64,000 nt of DNA from Paenibacillus sp. FSL R5-0766 (GCF_037971845.1 NZ_CP150227.1:434001-498000), one strand, 5' to 3'; positions 8,970 through 18,168 are shown, numbered from the stretch's first letter. Notes: generated by a model from the letters alone, not told the origin. A program made the numbers and translations.

Positions 8970-9200
8970 AATTCGCGGTAGCGTAAGGTTTAACGAACCT
9001 GAGACGTCTAATTCAGGGATATAAGCTGAAATGAAAAATGTAACGAATCTCAGTGAAGCTATTCTGCTCAAAACCCTCTAATAGGGGTTAAAAGTGGGGT
9101 GAATCGGAAGAATAGAGCGTCTACGATTCGTTAGATTAGGAAATGTCCCGAAAAAGGCTAAATAAGCTTCCCTCAGTTCGTTAGAAATTGGTGGGAAGCT
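8970..9200. repeat. Palindromic intergenic repeat, type B
   Basis: About 230 non-coding bases with symmetric short motifs: TAACGAAC at 8991, TAACGAATC at 9041, GATTCGTTA at 9125 and GTTCGTTA at 9176, i.e. two copies then two inverse copies. This would fold as a long imperfect hairpin. Only one copy occurs in the window. The layout is like Paenibacillus intergenic repeats, from memory and not verified. It fills most of the gap between the FAD oxidoreductase and the convergent glnP. Confidence 0.5.
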
Positions 9201-9224
9201 CGTGAATTGATGAGCGTAACTGTA

Positions 9225-9290
9225 GCCCCAAAGACTCCATATCCACTGCATAGGTGGGTTTAGAGTCTTTGGGGCGCTTTCATTCTTTTC
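9225..9290. terminator. Bidirectional terminator-like hairpin
   Basis: A thirteen-base perfect stem, GCCCCAAAGACTC with GAGTCTTTGGGGC, has a 25-base loop and is followed by a T-rich tract on the plus side. It lies between the convergent oxidoreductase and glnP genes. Confidence 0.6.
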
Positions 9291-9349
9291 ATCTATTAGA
9301 TTATTTCCTTCATGTTTCGTGTTCTTTCATGCCTTATTCCCTCCAATTA

Positions 9350-10000
9350 TCAATTCATCCGTGCCTCAAGTCGCCTTGCGACAATGGACAGCGCGTAGTT
9401 GATGGCAAAATACAGTACGGCTGCGAGCAGCAGGGCCGGGATAATGTAATCGAAACTTTGACCGCCAAGGATCTGCACGTTGTGCATCAACTCCGGCAGA
9501 GAGATGATGATCGCCAGTGAAGTATCCTTCAGGAGTGAGATGAACTGGCTGACCATCGGCGGGGACATGCGACGTAGCGCCTGTGGCATGATGATGCCAC
9601 CGAGTGTCTGCATGTAGCTGAGGCCCGAGGAGCGGGCGGCTTCTACTTGACCGCGCTCAACGGACTTCAGACCGCTACGGACGATCTCGGCGATCATCGC
9701 GCCTTCAAACAGACTCAGTCCAACGACCGTGGACCAGAAGACGGACATTTTAATCCCGAGCTGTGGAAGTACCATGTGGATGAAGAAAATGATGAGCAGC
9801 AGCGGCAGATTCCGGATCGTATCCACGATCACTGCCACGATCTGTGACAGAACAGGGATACGGGTAAACCGGATTGTACCCAACAAGGTGCCGAGCACAA
9901 AGCTGAGTATAATGGATAGCCCTGCTACCTGCAGGGTGATCAGGAATCCGTGGAGCAGGAAACGAAGGTTGGGCCACGCATAGGCCCCGCTAAAGTCCAT
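9350..10000 (-). CDS. glnP: Polar amino acid ABC transporter permease GlnP
   Basis: A 216-aa His/Glu/Gln-type permease with about five TM helices and the EAA loop EAARSSGLSYMQTLGGIIMPQAL. NLPLLLIIFF is typical of the family. It forms the membrane channel with GlnM for import of glutamine or a related polar amino acid. Gene order on the minus strand is ATPase, binding protein, permease, permease, the same as B. subtilis glnQHMP, and the symbols follow that order. A 223-base gap separates it from glnM, which is long for the operon and holds no gene I can see. The exact amino acid is an inference. Confidence 0.85.
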   Translation of the reverse strand: MDFSGAYAWPNLRFLLHGFLITLQVAGLSIILSFVLGTLLGTIRFTRIPVLSQIVAVIVDTIRNLPLLLIIFFIHMVLPQLGIKMSVFWSTVVGLSLFEGAMIAEIVRSGLKSVERGQVEAARSSGLSYMQTLGGIIMPQALRRMSPPMVSQFISLLKDTSLAIIISLPELMHNVQILGGQSFDYIIPALLLAAVLYFAINYALSIVARRLEARMN

Positions 10001-10223
10001 ATTTTATTAGCCTCCTTCTGTATGCAGGAATGGAATATCGAAGATCAATAGATGGGGCATGGACTGTGTATAAAGCAACTCAAGCACTGTAGCAGTGAAT
10101 TACAATATGCACTGTGACATGATCACCAATGCCAGTAAAACACAGACGATCCAGTACTCATTTAAACCACTTGGACAAGCTGATATATCTCCCTAAAAAT
10201 CTGTGCAGGTACAAGTCGATCTG

Positions 10224-10946
10224 TTACATGGTGACCTGACCTGCCGGTTTGTTCTTTTTCGGTTTGCCCTTCGTGTTGCGCTCCTCTGCATCGCTCTGTC
10301 CAAACCTGCGCTCCATATAATGCACCAGGAAGCTGAGTGGTAGTGTCAGCACCAGATAGAACAGCGCAACAATGGTGTACACACTTAGCGGCTGGAATGT
10401 ATCCGAGTTAACCAAGTCGGCAAAATACATAAGATCCATACCGGCGACAACGGCAAGAATGGATGAGTTTTTGACCAAATTGATGAACTGGTTGCCAATG
10501 GACGGCAGTACAATCTTGATGGCCTGGGGCAGAATGATCAGGTTCATGGCCTGTACATAGGACAAGCCGGAGGATCTTGCTGCTTCCAGTTGTCCACGCG
10601 GCACGGTCTGAATGCCCGCTCGGATCGCTTCGGCAATGAAAGCGGCGGTGTAGATGGTCAGACCCAGAGTACCGGAGACAAATCCATCCAGCGAGATGCC
10701 TAGTGCAGGCAGTCCAAGATAGAAGAAAAACACAACCAACAGCAATGGGATGTTTCGGATAAATTCCACAAAAGCCGTGCCAATCCAGTTCAGCGGTTTC
10801 ACAGGGGATATCCGAAAGATAGCCAGGATCGCGCCAAGGATAAAGCTGCCAATGAGAGCCATAATGCTCACTTGAATGGTATTCAGGAACCCTTCCAGAA
10901 AACGATCCGAGTGTCGCATTAGTACGCTGAAATCCAATGTGCCCAT
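10224..10946 (-). CDS. glnM: Polar amino acid ABC transporter permease GlnM
   Basis: A 240-aa permease with about five TM helices and the EAA loop EAARSSGLSYVQAMNLIILPQAI; NIPLLLVVFFFYLGLP is the family's conserved segment. The C-terminal tail is lysine-rich and likely cytoplasmic. It heterodimerises with GlnP in the importer. It is separated from glnH by a strong hairpin, so it is probably transcribed at a lower level than the binding protein. Confidence 0.85.
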   Translation of the reverse strand: MGTLDFSVLMRHSDRFLEGFLNTIQVSIMALIGSFILGAILAIFRISPVKPLNWIGTAFVEFIRNIPLLLVVFFFYLGLPALGISLDGFVSGTLGLTIYTAAFIAEAIRAGIQTVPRGQLEAARSSGLSYVQAMNLIILPQAIKIVLPSIGNQFINLVKNSSILAVVAGMDLMYFADLVNSDTFQPLSVYTIVALFYLVLTLPLSFLVHYMERRFGQSDAEERNTKGKPKKNKPAGQVTM

Positions 10947-10978
10947 ATAGGCGAAGCCTCCGTTCTCCAGATGTAGAA

Positions 10979-11030
10979 ACGGCGATTACGTCTGCTCATG
11001 CTTCGCATCTAACAGACGAATTCGCCGTTT
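10979..11030 (-). promoter_or_regulatory. Intercistronic stem-loop between glnH and glnM
   Basis: On the minus strand AACGGCGAATTCGTCTG pairs with CAGACGTAATCGCCGTT around a loop with a small inner ATGC/GCAT helix. There is no long T-run after it. It sits just after glnH and before glnM, where such hairpins usually stabilise the upstream binding-protein mRNA or partly terminate transcription. Confidence 0.6.
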
Positions 11031-11047
11031 ATCTATCTTAATTCGGG

Positions 11048-11881
11048 TTACTCGGGCTTCGCGCCCAGCCATTTCTCATGTAATGTGTCATATTCCCCGC
11101 TGTCTTTCATGCTTTTGAGCAGCGTGTTGACTTCCTCCACGAAGGCAGTGTCGCCTTTGCGAATGGCCATACCATAAGGTTCGCTTGTGAAATTACCACC
11201 AACCAATTGGAAGCTGTTATCCGTCTGTTGCATACCGATGAGGATGATGTTATCTGTGGTCAGCGCTTCGCCTTTACCTGCTTTGAGAGCAGTGAATGCA
11301 TCCTGATAGTTATCGAATTCAAGCACCTCAGCATCCGGGGCTTTCTCGCGAATATTCTGAGCGGATGTGGAGCCTTTCACCGCGAGCACTTTCACCCCAC
11401 TGAGGCTTTCCAAGCCGGTAATTGCACTGTCGTTTTTCACCAGCAGGGACTGACCTGCCTCGAAATAAACATCACTGAAATCCACCTGTTCCTTACGCTC
11501 ATCCGTAATTGTCATCGTGGCGATGATGATGTCGATATCTCCATTTTGCAGCATGGGAATACGTGTCTTGGAAGTGACCTCTTTCAGTTCGACCTTGGTC
11601 TCATCTCCAAGGATCTGTTTGGCGAGTGCCTTTGCGATATCAATATCGAATCCTTCAACGTTGCCACTTGCGGGATCTTTCAAGCCAAACAGTTTCGTAT
11701 CGTATTTCACACCGGCAATAAGCTTGCCGCGTTCCTTAATCCGCTCAATTGTGCCTTTCGCCTCGGCGTCACCACCACCACCGCTCGCTGAAGGTGTATC
11801 TGTACCTGTGCTACAACCTGACAATACAAGGGAGAGAATGAGGACGAGCATAAATGATGGCCATTTCAATAATTTCTTCAT
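11048..11881 (-). CDS. glnH: Polar amino acid-binding lipoprotein GlnH
   Basis: A 277-aa family 3 solute-binding protein. The lipoprotein signal peptide ends in LSGC (C23), followed by a Gly/Ser linker. The bilobed fold shows typical segments: GKLIAGVKYDTKLFGL at the first strand, EGFDIDIAKALAKQI, and DIIIATMTITDERKEQVDFSDVYFEAG in short form. It delivers polar amino acid to GlnM/GlnP. It lies 39 bases after glnQ, with AAAGGGG ahead of the ATG. Glutamine or glutamate specificity is inferred from operon order. Confidence 0.88.
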   Translation of the reverse strand: MKKLLKWPSFMLVLILSLVLSGCSTGTDTPSASGGGGDAEAKGTIERIKERGKLIAGVKYDTKLFGLKDPASGNVEGFDIDIAKALAKQILGDETKVELKEVTSKTRIPMLQNGDIDIIIATMTITDERKEQVDFSDVYFEAGQSLLVKNDSAITGLESLSGVKVLAVKGSTSAQNIREKAPDAEVLEFDNYQDAFTALKAGKGEALTTDNIILIGMQQTDNSFQLVGGNFTSEPYGMAIRKGDTAFVEEVNTLLKSMKDSGEYDTLHEKWLGAKPE

Positions 11882-11920
11882 GAATAAAGACCCCTTTCAA
11901 AATGGAATATTGGATTATTC

Positions 11921-12649
11921 TCAATGATGAATCAGACGGCTCAGGAATTGCTGTGCTCGTTCTTCTCTGGGGTTGTCAAAAAATTCGGCAGCGTTGGCCT
12001 CTTCTACAATTCGGCCTTCGTCCATGAAGATGACCCGGTCCGCAACTTCGCGGGCGAATCCCATCTCATGGGTAACAACGACCATGGTCATGCCATTATG
12101 GGCAAGGGAACGCATAACATCGAGGACTTCCCCGATCATCTCTGGATCAAGAGCAGAGGTAGGTTCGTCAAAAAGCATGATTTTGGGCTCCATGGCGAGT
12201 CCTCTGGCGATGGCTACCCGTTGTTGCTGTCCACCGGACAACTGGGAGGGATAACTGTCTGCTTTGTCGGCAATGCCCACCCGGGTCAGATACTTCATTG
12301 CCGTTGCGGCTGCCTGTTCTTTGGGTTGTTTGCGCACCTTCATGGGTGCAAGGGTAATGTTATCGATGACTTTTTTGTGAGGATAGAGATTGAAGTGTTG
12401 AAATACCATGCCGATGTCACGGCGGAAGAGGTTAATGTCCACCTTTTTCTGATGTAGAGGAATCCCACTGACGACAAGTTCACCTTCGGTAATGGTCTCC
12501 AGGCGGTTAATACAGCGGAGTAATGTGCTTTTGCCGGAGCCGGAAGGTCCGATAATGACGACGACCTCTCCTTCTTCAATGTGAAGATGGATATCCTTGA
12601 GGACATGAAAATGACCGAAATGCTTCTGGACACCCCTAAATTCAATCAA
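11921..12649 (-). CDS. glnQ: Amino acid ABC transporter ATPase GlnQ
   Basis: A 242-aa ATPase with Walker [11 protein letters not shown]-loop FQHFNLYPH, signature LSGGQQQR, Walker [14 protein letters not shown] and H-loop VTHE. It powers the GlnHMP importer. The TTG at 12649 is chosen: AAGGATGGGG lies about nine bases upstream and the protein then begins (M)[11 protein letters not shown] like other GlnQ proteins. A TTG at 12673 would add eight residues encoded by the ribosome site itself. It is the first gene of the operon, with a good sigma-A promoter about 75 bases upstream. Confidence 0.88.
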   Translation of the reverse strand: MIEFRGVQKHFGHFHVLKDIHLHIEEGEVVVIIGPSGSGKSTLLRCINRLETITEGELVVSGIPLHQKKVDINLFRRDIGMVFQHFNLYPHKKVIDNITLAPMKVRKQPKEQAAATAMKYLTRVGIADKADSYPSQLSGGQQQRVAIARGLAMEPKIMLFDEPTSALDPEMIGEVLDVMRSLAHNGMTMVVVTHEMGFAREVADRVIFMDEGRIVEEANAAEFFDNPREERAQQFLSRLIHH

Positions 12650-12723
12650 GAGTACACCCCATCCTTTCTGCAACGTCTGTGTGTAAAAGGGATAATAAGG
12701 AATAAATTGAAACTAGTTATTTA

Positions 12724-12752
12724 ATCATACATAGTCATCCTGCTTATGGCAA
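12724..12752 (-). promoter_or_regulatory. sigma-A promoter of glnQHMP
   Basis: On the minus strand TTGCCA (12752-12747) is followed by a 17-base spacer and TATGAT (12729-12724), about 75 bases before the glnQ start. This is a consensus match only. Confidence 0.5.
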
Positions 12753-13096
12753 TTGGTTTGTGATAAAACATGACATAAGTAATGGGTTCTCTAGGGCTAT
12801 AGCCAGAAAATGTGTTATATATCTGTCATGTTATTAAATCCCTTGTGACGAATCCTGACAGAAAAATGAATCTATTCTCCTAGTTGTTTTCCAACCTTTG
12901 GAATAGTTGTATAGAGTATACTGAAAGTGATGTCTGATTTATGACTCTGATTAACAAAACAAATAGCATCAAGTTCCACGTGTACATGGCAAGAAAGATC
13001 AACCCTACACGTCATGCCATTGATAAGATGGAGCAAGAGAGCATCCGTCTGATCCCATAACCATTCCATTACATGTAGAGAGGATGATTCTGAACG
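12753..13096. other. Intergenic region between glnQ and GH28 gene
   Basis: These 344 AT-rich bases lie between divergent genes. I see no gene. The palindrome TTCCAACCTTTGGAA at 12889-12903, 195 bases before the GH28 start and just ahead of a TATACT at 12917, is a possible operator and -10 pair for the glycosidase gene. Confidence 0.35.
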
Positions 13097-14710
13097 ATGA
13101 ATACATATCACTCCCCAATGTCGACAGGAGCAAGTGCCCAGTCCGATGTTCGAGCTTATGAAGCCAATTTGCCTGTCATTCCTGCTCAGGATTTTCAGCT
13201 TACAGACTATGGAGCTGTTGGAGACGGAGTAACAGATAATACGGAGATGTTCCGACTTGCCATCGCTTCATGTGCTGAAGCAGGAGGTGGTAGAATCGTT
13301 ATTCCTGCCGGGGTATGGCTCACAGGTCCGATTGTAATGCGCAGCCGGATCGAGCTACATGTGGAAGCAGGGGCACTGGTTACATTTAGCCGAGATTTTG
13401 ATCAATACCCATTAATTGCATCAAGCTTCGAAGGCTGGCAGGTGGTACGTTGCCAATCCCCGATCGATGGTGATCAATTGGAGGATATTGCGATTACCGG
13501 TAAGGGGATATGGGATGGTGGCGGTGAAGCTTGGCGACCAGTGAAACGTTCGAAAATGACCACTTCACAATGGAACCGATTAGTCGCTTCCGGTGGTGTT
13601 GTAGAGCAATCCGGCGGAGATGAAGAAATCTGGTGGCCTAGCACGGCTGCACTTGAAGGCGGCACCATTGCGAATCAATTGCATCAAGAACAGGTACGTG
13701 ATATTGCTGCTTATGAAAAAGTCAGAGACTTTTTACGTCCCAACATGGTTAGTTTACGGAGATGCAAACGGGTATTGCTGGACGGTCCAACGTTCCAGAA
13801 CTCGCCTGCATGGAATCTGCACCCTTGGGCATCTGAGCATGTCACCATTCGTAACGTGAGTGTGCGGAATCCGTGGTTCTCACAGAATGGAGATGGGCTG
13901 GACATTGAATCCTGTCGTCATGTGGTGGTGGAGAAGAGTGTATTCGATGTCGGTGATGATGCGATCTGTCTGAAATCAGGCAAAGACGCCGAAGGCCGTG
14001 AACTTGGCCTGCCATCGGAGTACGTCACCATTCGGGATTGCACGGTGTATCACGGTCATGGCGGGTTTGTCATTGGCAGTGAAATGTCCGGTGGTGTGCG
14101 GCATGTGCGAGTATCGGATTGTACGTTTATCGGAACGGACATTGGACTTCGCTTCAAAAGCGCACGTGGGCGCGGCGGAGTGGTCGAGGACATTCAGATT
14201 GAGCGCATATATATGAAAGATATCATTATGGAAGCCATCTCGTTTTCCTTTTTCTATGCAAATCAGGAAGGGTCTGCCCGGGGCAGTGATCTATCTCAGG
14301 AGGTTAGCGAAGAGACGCCAGTGTTCCGGGATATTCGAATATCGGATGTAGTCTGTGCCGGTGCCGACACTGCGTTGCTTGTGAGTGGATTGCCGGAACT
14401 GCCTTTGGATGGGGTGATCATCCAGCGTTACAACGTGCAAGCTCGCAGTGGTATCCAATGTGCTCATGCGAAACATCTGCATATCGCTGAATTGCAGGCG
14501 CAGATCACCGAAGGTCCGCTGGTTCATTTGCACCAGTGTAAAGGGGCAGAATTAGAGAGCATTCAGGGCAAAGGTGCGGATGGCCGACTTCTGATGGTGA
14601 CAGGACACGAATCCGCAGGCATTGTCTGCCGAGAAGGTGATGCCGACACAGAAGGTCGCCAGATCTCTGTTGGTCCCGAGGTACGAAGTGGTGTGATCAT
14701 TCGCAGGTAA
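13097..14710 (+). CDS. Glycoside hydrolase family 28 (polygalacturonase-like), intracellular
   Basis: A 537-aa right-handed beta-helix enzyme. It opens with the pectate lyase/GH28 segment DYGAVGDGVTDNTEMF (about 35-50). GH28 catalytic motifs are present: NGDGLD with D266 and D269 (for NTD), GDDA with D287/D288, GHG with H321, and RFK at 352-354 (for RIK). There is no signal peptide, so it should cleave galacturonic acid-containing oligomers inside the cell after uptake. The start follows GAGAGGATG. The AraC regulator at 14865 is convergent and may control it. No transporter is adjacent. Exo-action on oligogalacturonides or rhamnogalacturonan fragments is likely from the cytoplasmic location, but specificity is not visible. 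Confidence 0.85.
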   Translation: MNTYHSPMSTGASAQSDVRAYEANLPVIPAQDFQLTDYGAVGDGVTDNTEMFRLAIASCAEAGGGRIVIPAGVWLTGPIVMRSRIELHVEAGALVTFSRDFDQYPLIASSFEGWQVVRCQSPIDGDQLEDIAITGKGIWDGGGEAWRPVKRSKMTTSQWNRLVASGGVVEQSGGDEEIWWPSTAALEGGTIANQLHQEQVRDIAAYEKVRDFLRPNMVSLRRCKRVLLDGPTFQNSPAWNLHPWASEHVTIRNVSVRNPWFSQNGDGLDIESCRHVVVEKSVFDVGDDAICLKSGKDAEGRELGLPSEYVTIRDCTVYHGHGGFVIGSEMSGGVRHVRVSDCTFIGTDIGLRFKSARGRGGVVEDIQIERIYMKDIIMEAISFSFFYANQEGSARGSDLSQEVSEETPVFRDIRISDVVCAGADTALLVSGLPELPLDGVIIQRYNVQARSGIQCAHAKHLHIAELQAQITEGPLVHLHQCKGAELESIQGKGADGRLLMVTGHESAGIVCREGDADTEGRQISVGPEVRSGVIIRR

Positions 14711-14864
14711 AAGTTATGTAATAAGGTTTATACAAGTGGGTCAAACTCAGCCGCAGTGGCGTAGCCATAGATCCAGTAATCGTGATGCCTTTTGATATAA
14801 GGAGTACGTAATCTCTGGAGCGAGGCTACCCACTAGGCTTTTTTATATGAAGTTATCTGATGAT

Positions 14865-15716
14865 TTACCGGTGTTCCTTGCGATAGCGCAGCGGTGTTGT
14901 ACCGGTAACCTGTTTGAATGTTTTGTTAAAATGAGCCGTATGCTCAAATCCTACCTTCTCTGCGATCATTTGTACACGCTCTTGTGTGGAAAGCAGTCTT
15001 CGCTGTGCCTCTCGGACCCGGACAACACGCAAGTATTCGCTGAATCGAAATCCGGTAAATCGGCTGAACATTCGGCTCAGATAGGATGGACTGATATAAA
15101 AACGATTGGCTGCACCCTCCAGCGTAAGTGGTTCGGTATAGTTTTTATTCACATAAGTGACAATTTCACTGATTTTGTCCTGCATCGGATGCAAGGGAAC
15201 GGGGCATGACTGCCGGATGTTCTCCTCTACCCGATGAATTCGGATCAAAAGTTGGGCAAGCAGACTTCTTACGGCGATTTCATAGTGAGGGCGTCGCTCT
15301 TTGCATTCTTGCAGCATCTGCCACAATATACGCTCCATCTCGGGCTGTTCCGCTTCAGGCAGGCGAAGGAGTCTTGAACAATTAAAAGGCAGCAGACCAC
15401 ATATGCCAAGTTCCATCCCCGTTGCAAAAGCAGGAGAAAAACCGATTAATATCCGTTCGAAGCCGGGAATACTTCCTTTGGAGGTGGTATGTACATCGTG
15501 TGGATTAATCAGAATGAAATCACCCTTGCGTGCGGACAGAATCTGACCATTCATGGAATAGACTCGTTCACCTTCAAGCAAGTAATACAGTTCGTAGAAT
15601 GGATGAGCGTGAGGTTGTGGCATACCATTCCCATCATGTCTTCGCATATGTTCAATGGTAAATGAATGTTCACCGATTCGGTATTTGGGTCCAATCCGAT
15701 CCTCTATGAGACTCAT
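14865..15716 (-). CDS. AraC family transcriptional regulator with cupin sensor
   Basis: A 283-aa regulator. The N-terminal cupin half shows HPFYELYYLLEG and GDFILINPHDVH (about 25-90). The C-terminal AraC domain (about 185-283) has two HTH units, the second with YL..VR..EA.RRL and IAEKVGFEHTAHFNKTFK. The ATG at 15716 is chosen because GAGGGGAGC precedes it; longer in-frame starts lack a ribosome site. Such regulators bind a sugar through the cupin and activate sugar catabolism. It is convergent with the GH28 gene, which is a possible target. The ligand is unknown. Confidence 0.85.
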   Translation of the reverse strand: MSLIEDRIGPKYRIGEHSFTIEHMRRHDGNGMPQPHAHPFYELYYLLEGERVYSMNGQILSARKGDFILINPHDVHTTSKGSIPGFERILIGFSPAFATGMELGICGLLPFNCSRLLRLPEAEQPEMERILWQMLQECKERRPHYEIAVRSLLAQLLIRIHRVEENIRQSCPVPLHPMQDKISEIVTYVNKNYTEPLTLEGAANRFYISPSYLSRMFSRFTGFRFSEYLRVVRVREAQRRLLSTQERVQMIAEKVGFEHTAHFNKTFKQVTGTTPLRYRKEHR

Positions 15717-15916
15717 GGTACAGCTCCCCTCTGCTTCACGGATTAACAACGATATCCATATCATAACGGAAAATCCATCTTTTTGTAAACGCTATCATTG
15801 GAAATCGTGTGCTGTCAAGGTGACAAAACTTGAATGATGTTTTAGAGTAGGGGGAGAGAGGCGAAACTCTGGTTAAGGAGTGTCTCCAATATGATTTGGA
15901 AGGAAGGAAACAGGTT

Positions 15917-16375
15917 ATGACGACACATGAATTATCGCCATTGGTTGCTGCGCTCAATATGCAGCCTCACGTTGAAGGCGGTTGGTATAAGGAAGAATGG
16001 AAGGCATCTTATCAGATTCCACAGTCCGTTCTGCCGGATACATACTCCGGCCCAAGATTCTCGGCAAGTTCCACATATTTCCTGCTGCATGCACATGAAA
16101 TCTCCGAGTGGCATACGGTTCTGTCCGATGAACTTTGGTTGTGGCACAGCGGTAGTCCGGTTGAACTGAAGCTGGGCGGCAACGGGGAGAACCCGGAGAA
16201 CGAGGAAGTTCTTGTTCTGGGGATGGATATTGCTGCGGGGCAATCACCACAGGTGCTCGTTCCTGCCGGCGTATGGCAGACAGCGCGTCCACTGGGCGAT
16301 GAGCCTGTACTGGTAACTTGCGTAGTAGCACCAGGTTTCCACTTTGATGATTTCAAGCTGGTATCCAAAGGTTAA
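15917..16375 (+). CDS. Cupin protein of DUF985 family
   Basis: A 152-aa cytoplasmic beta-barrel protein of the DUF985 (PF06172) cupin group. Its hallmarks are the N-terminal LNMQPHVEGGWYKE, the segment FLLHAHEISEWHTVLSDELW with metal-ligand-type His and Glu, and the C-terminal VAPGFHFDDF. The ATG at 15917 follows GGAAGGAAACAGG; an earlier in-frame ATG lies inside that purine stretch's upstream region and is less likely. The function of the family is not settled. It is transcribed alone and closed by a terminator. Confidence 0.85.
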   Translation: MTTHELSPLVAALNMQPHVEGGWYKEEWKASYQIPQSVLPDTYSGPRFSASSTYFLLHAHEISEWHTVLSDELWLWHSGSPVELKLGGNGENPENEEVLVLGMDIAAGQSPQVLVPAGVWQTARPLGDEPVLVTCVVAPGFHFDDFKLVSKG

Positions 16376-16392
16376 GTATAACTTTTATCACG

Positions 16393-16436
16393 AAATCCCG
16401 ATCCAGGTGCATAGGCATCCGAATCGGGATTTTTTT
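16393..16436 (+). terminator. Terminator of DUF985 cupin gene
   Basis: The stem AAATCCCGAT pairs with ATCGGGATTT with a 20-base loop, followed by seven T. Confidence 0.75.
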
Positions 16437-16527
16437 GGATTGAGCGTATAAAGTATGCTGAGGTCTATGCCTAGTTCAGGGATAGATCATTCCCTTTTGA
16501 ATAAGCATCACTTTTGGCAATGACTAA

Positions 16528-17379
16528 TCACTTCGGATTCTCGTTACTCATCCAGCTGTCCACATAAAACTCCTCATGATAATCCGGTTGCTGAGCGAGT
16601 TCTTTGAGCTTCTGTTCAGCTTCTTCAGCGGTAAGATATTCTCCAATAACTGCTGTAAACTCACCAGTGGACGTTTTGAGGAAAGAGATATCCTCATCTG
16701 GATAGGATTCTTTAATTATACCCATCGATTCTCCAAAAGGCATTGATTCTGTGCGGAGAGAGTATACCTTCCAAGGTGTGACCGGTTTGCCGTCGGAAGT
16801 CAGTTTCACTTCCAGGTATCCAGGGTTCTTGAATTCCGTTACGGCATACTGTACCCCTTCTTTTAAAACAACTACGAATCCGACGGAAGAGTCGTCTAAA
16901 ATCATGGATGCATAAACATCTTTCACTAAAGGCTGGGTCATGAAGTCGGCTTTGACTTTTTCTATATCCATGTAACGTGCACCGCTAAAAGTGAAGAGGA
17001 TACGATTCGGTGCTTCTTTGTGTACCACATTATAATGGGGTGCATCATTAGTCTGAGCTTGCTCGTCGGTGCTAAAATTGATTTTAAGCGTATTTTCGGT
17101 TGCTTCCGATCCGACAGTTACTCCATCGGTAATCTTGCCGCCACCGCCAAATTGAAGTACCTGAACAATCGTTCCGACCACAGGTATTTTGGACATGGCG
17201 TTTGCTACGGAAGGGATGTTCACCACGAAGAGAAAAGCAGCACATGCCGCTATGACTGAGGCATAACGAATCATTCGAGATGAACTCTTGCGAGCAGCGG
17301 CTCTTTTCTGTGCATGATGAATAACATCATTAAGTTGAGCAGGGATTTCAATATTTTCGTAACGATCTTTTCCTGTCAT
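16528..17379 (-). CDS. Membrane anti-sigma factor-like protein
   Basis: A 283-aa protein with a short cytoplasmic N-terminal part, one TM helix near residues 36-60 (ASVIAACAAFLFVVNI) and a large extracytoplasmic C-terminal domain. Its start overlaps the stop of the ECF sigma gene by four bases (ATGA). That pairing and topology are the standard anti-sigma arrangement: the N-terminus would hold the sigma factor until an envelope signal is sensed. The extracellular part resembles DUF4179/RsgI-type anti-sigma partners in layout, but I cannot confirm the family. No zinc-binding HxxxCxxC motif is seen, so it is not a ZAS type. Confidence 0.7.
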   Translation of the reverse strand: MTGKDRYENIEIPAQLNDVIHHAQKRAAARKSSSRMIRYASVIAACAAFLFVVNIPSVANAMSKIPVVGTIVQVLQFGGGGKITDGVTVGSEATENTLKINFSTDEQAQTNDAPHYNVVHKEAPNRILFTFSGARYMDIEKVKADFMTQPLVKDVYASMILDDSSVGFVVVLKEGVQYAVTEFKNPGYLEVKLTSDGKPVTPWKVYSLRTESMPFGESMGIIKESYPDEDISFLKTSTGEFTAVIGEYLTAEEAEQKLKELAQQPDYHEEFYVDSWMSNENPK

Positions 17380-17894
17380 ACGTTCTCAACCTCTCCTTCA
17401 ATCAAATAAAATTTTAATTTTTTGATAATACGATAGAATTTGGACTTAACTGTATTTTCCGGTATGGAGAGCACTTCAGCCATCTCTCGAAAAGGCAGAT
17501 TCACAAAGAATTTTAATATAATATAGGCTCTTTCCTCGGGGATAAGCCGGTCCAGTGCATCATATAGATCCATTTTCTCTTCCAGCGACGCCCCTCGCTC
17601 TGGAGCCACAAACTCCTGCACATGATCCTCCATATAGGTCACTCGCTGGTTACGTCGAATATGATCTATCGCTGTATTAATCACAATTCGTGACATCCAG
17701 GAATCAAAATAAGTCATGGACTCCATCTTTCCATAAGCGATGAACCCTTTATAGACCGCTTCGGATACGATATCCAGCGCTTCTTGTTCATTTTTAACAT
17801 AGCAGTATGCCAGTCGATATAATTTATTTTGAATCTCTGTTATTTTTTCGCTGAACTGTTCTTCTTTTGTCTTTCTATGGTTCAGTCTAATCAC
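17376..17894 (-). CDS. ECF-type RNA polymerase sigma factor
   Basis: A 172-aa sigma-70 family protein with only regions 2 and 4. Region 2 is about residues 15-85 (LYRLAYCYVKNEQEALDIVSEAVYK, shortened here, and FDSWMSRIVINTAIDHIRRN). Region 4 is about 105-165 (LIPEERAYIILKFFVNLPFREMA, with the HTH in IPENTVKSKFYR). It starts GTG after AGGGGGG. It directs transcription in response to an envelope signal and is co-transcribed with its membrane partner. A self-directed promoter seems present about 90 bases upstream. Confidence 0.88.
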   Translation of the reverse strand: MIRLNHRKTKEEQFSEKITEIQNKLYRLAYCYVKNEQEALDIVSEAVYKGFIAYGKMESMTYFDSWMSRIVINTAIDHIRRNQRVTYMEDHVQEFVAPERGASLEEKMDLYDALDRLIPEERAYIILKFFVNLPFREMAEVLSIPENTVKSKFYRIIKKLKFYLIEGEVENV

Positions 17895-17984
17895 TCCTGA
17901 TCCCCCCTGATCAACCTAAATATTCAAGTCACCGCTCGTTCCAGGCCTGGATTCTATATAAGTACTTGAGTTCGCTTGACACTC

Positions 17985-18014
17985 GTTAGACTGGTGAGGA
18001 GAAGAAATAGTTCT
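17985..18014 (-). promoter_or_regulatory. Candidate ECF autoregulatory promoter
   Basis: On the minus strand GAAC, 18 bases, then GTCTAAC resembles the -35 (GAAC) and -10 (CGTC/GTCT) elements of ECF promoters, about 90-120 bases before the sigma gene. Autoregulation is common for such pairs. This is a consensus match by eye. Confidence 0.4.
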
Positions 18015-18110
18015 AAACGGTCAAAAAAATTTTTTTCTTTCGACCCTGAATAGCATAAAGAGCCTCGCCTCCATTCTTAACAACGAATAGTTGGCCTATA
18101 ACATTACATA

Positions 18111-18147
18111 CCAAAACACCCGCTCTTCCAAGATCGAAGGCGGGTGT
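18111..18147 (-). terminator. Terminator of aldo/keto reductase gene
   Basis: On the minus strand ACACCCGC pairs with GCGGGTGT, followed by TTTTGG, shortly after the stop codon of the reductase gene. Confidence 0.65.
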
Positions 18148-18168
18148 AATCGAATTCATCTGCTTATA

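Noticed and set aside
12872..13111. 79-aa minus-strand frame before the GH28 gene
   Set aside because: It covers the presumed promoter and start of the GH28 gene and has no ribosome site.
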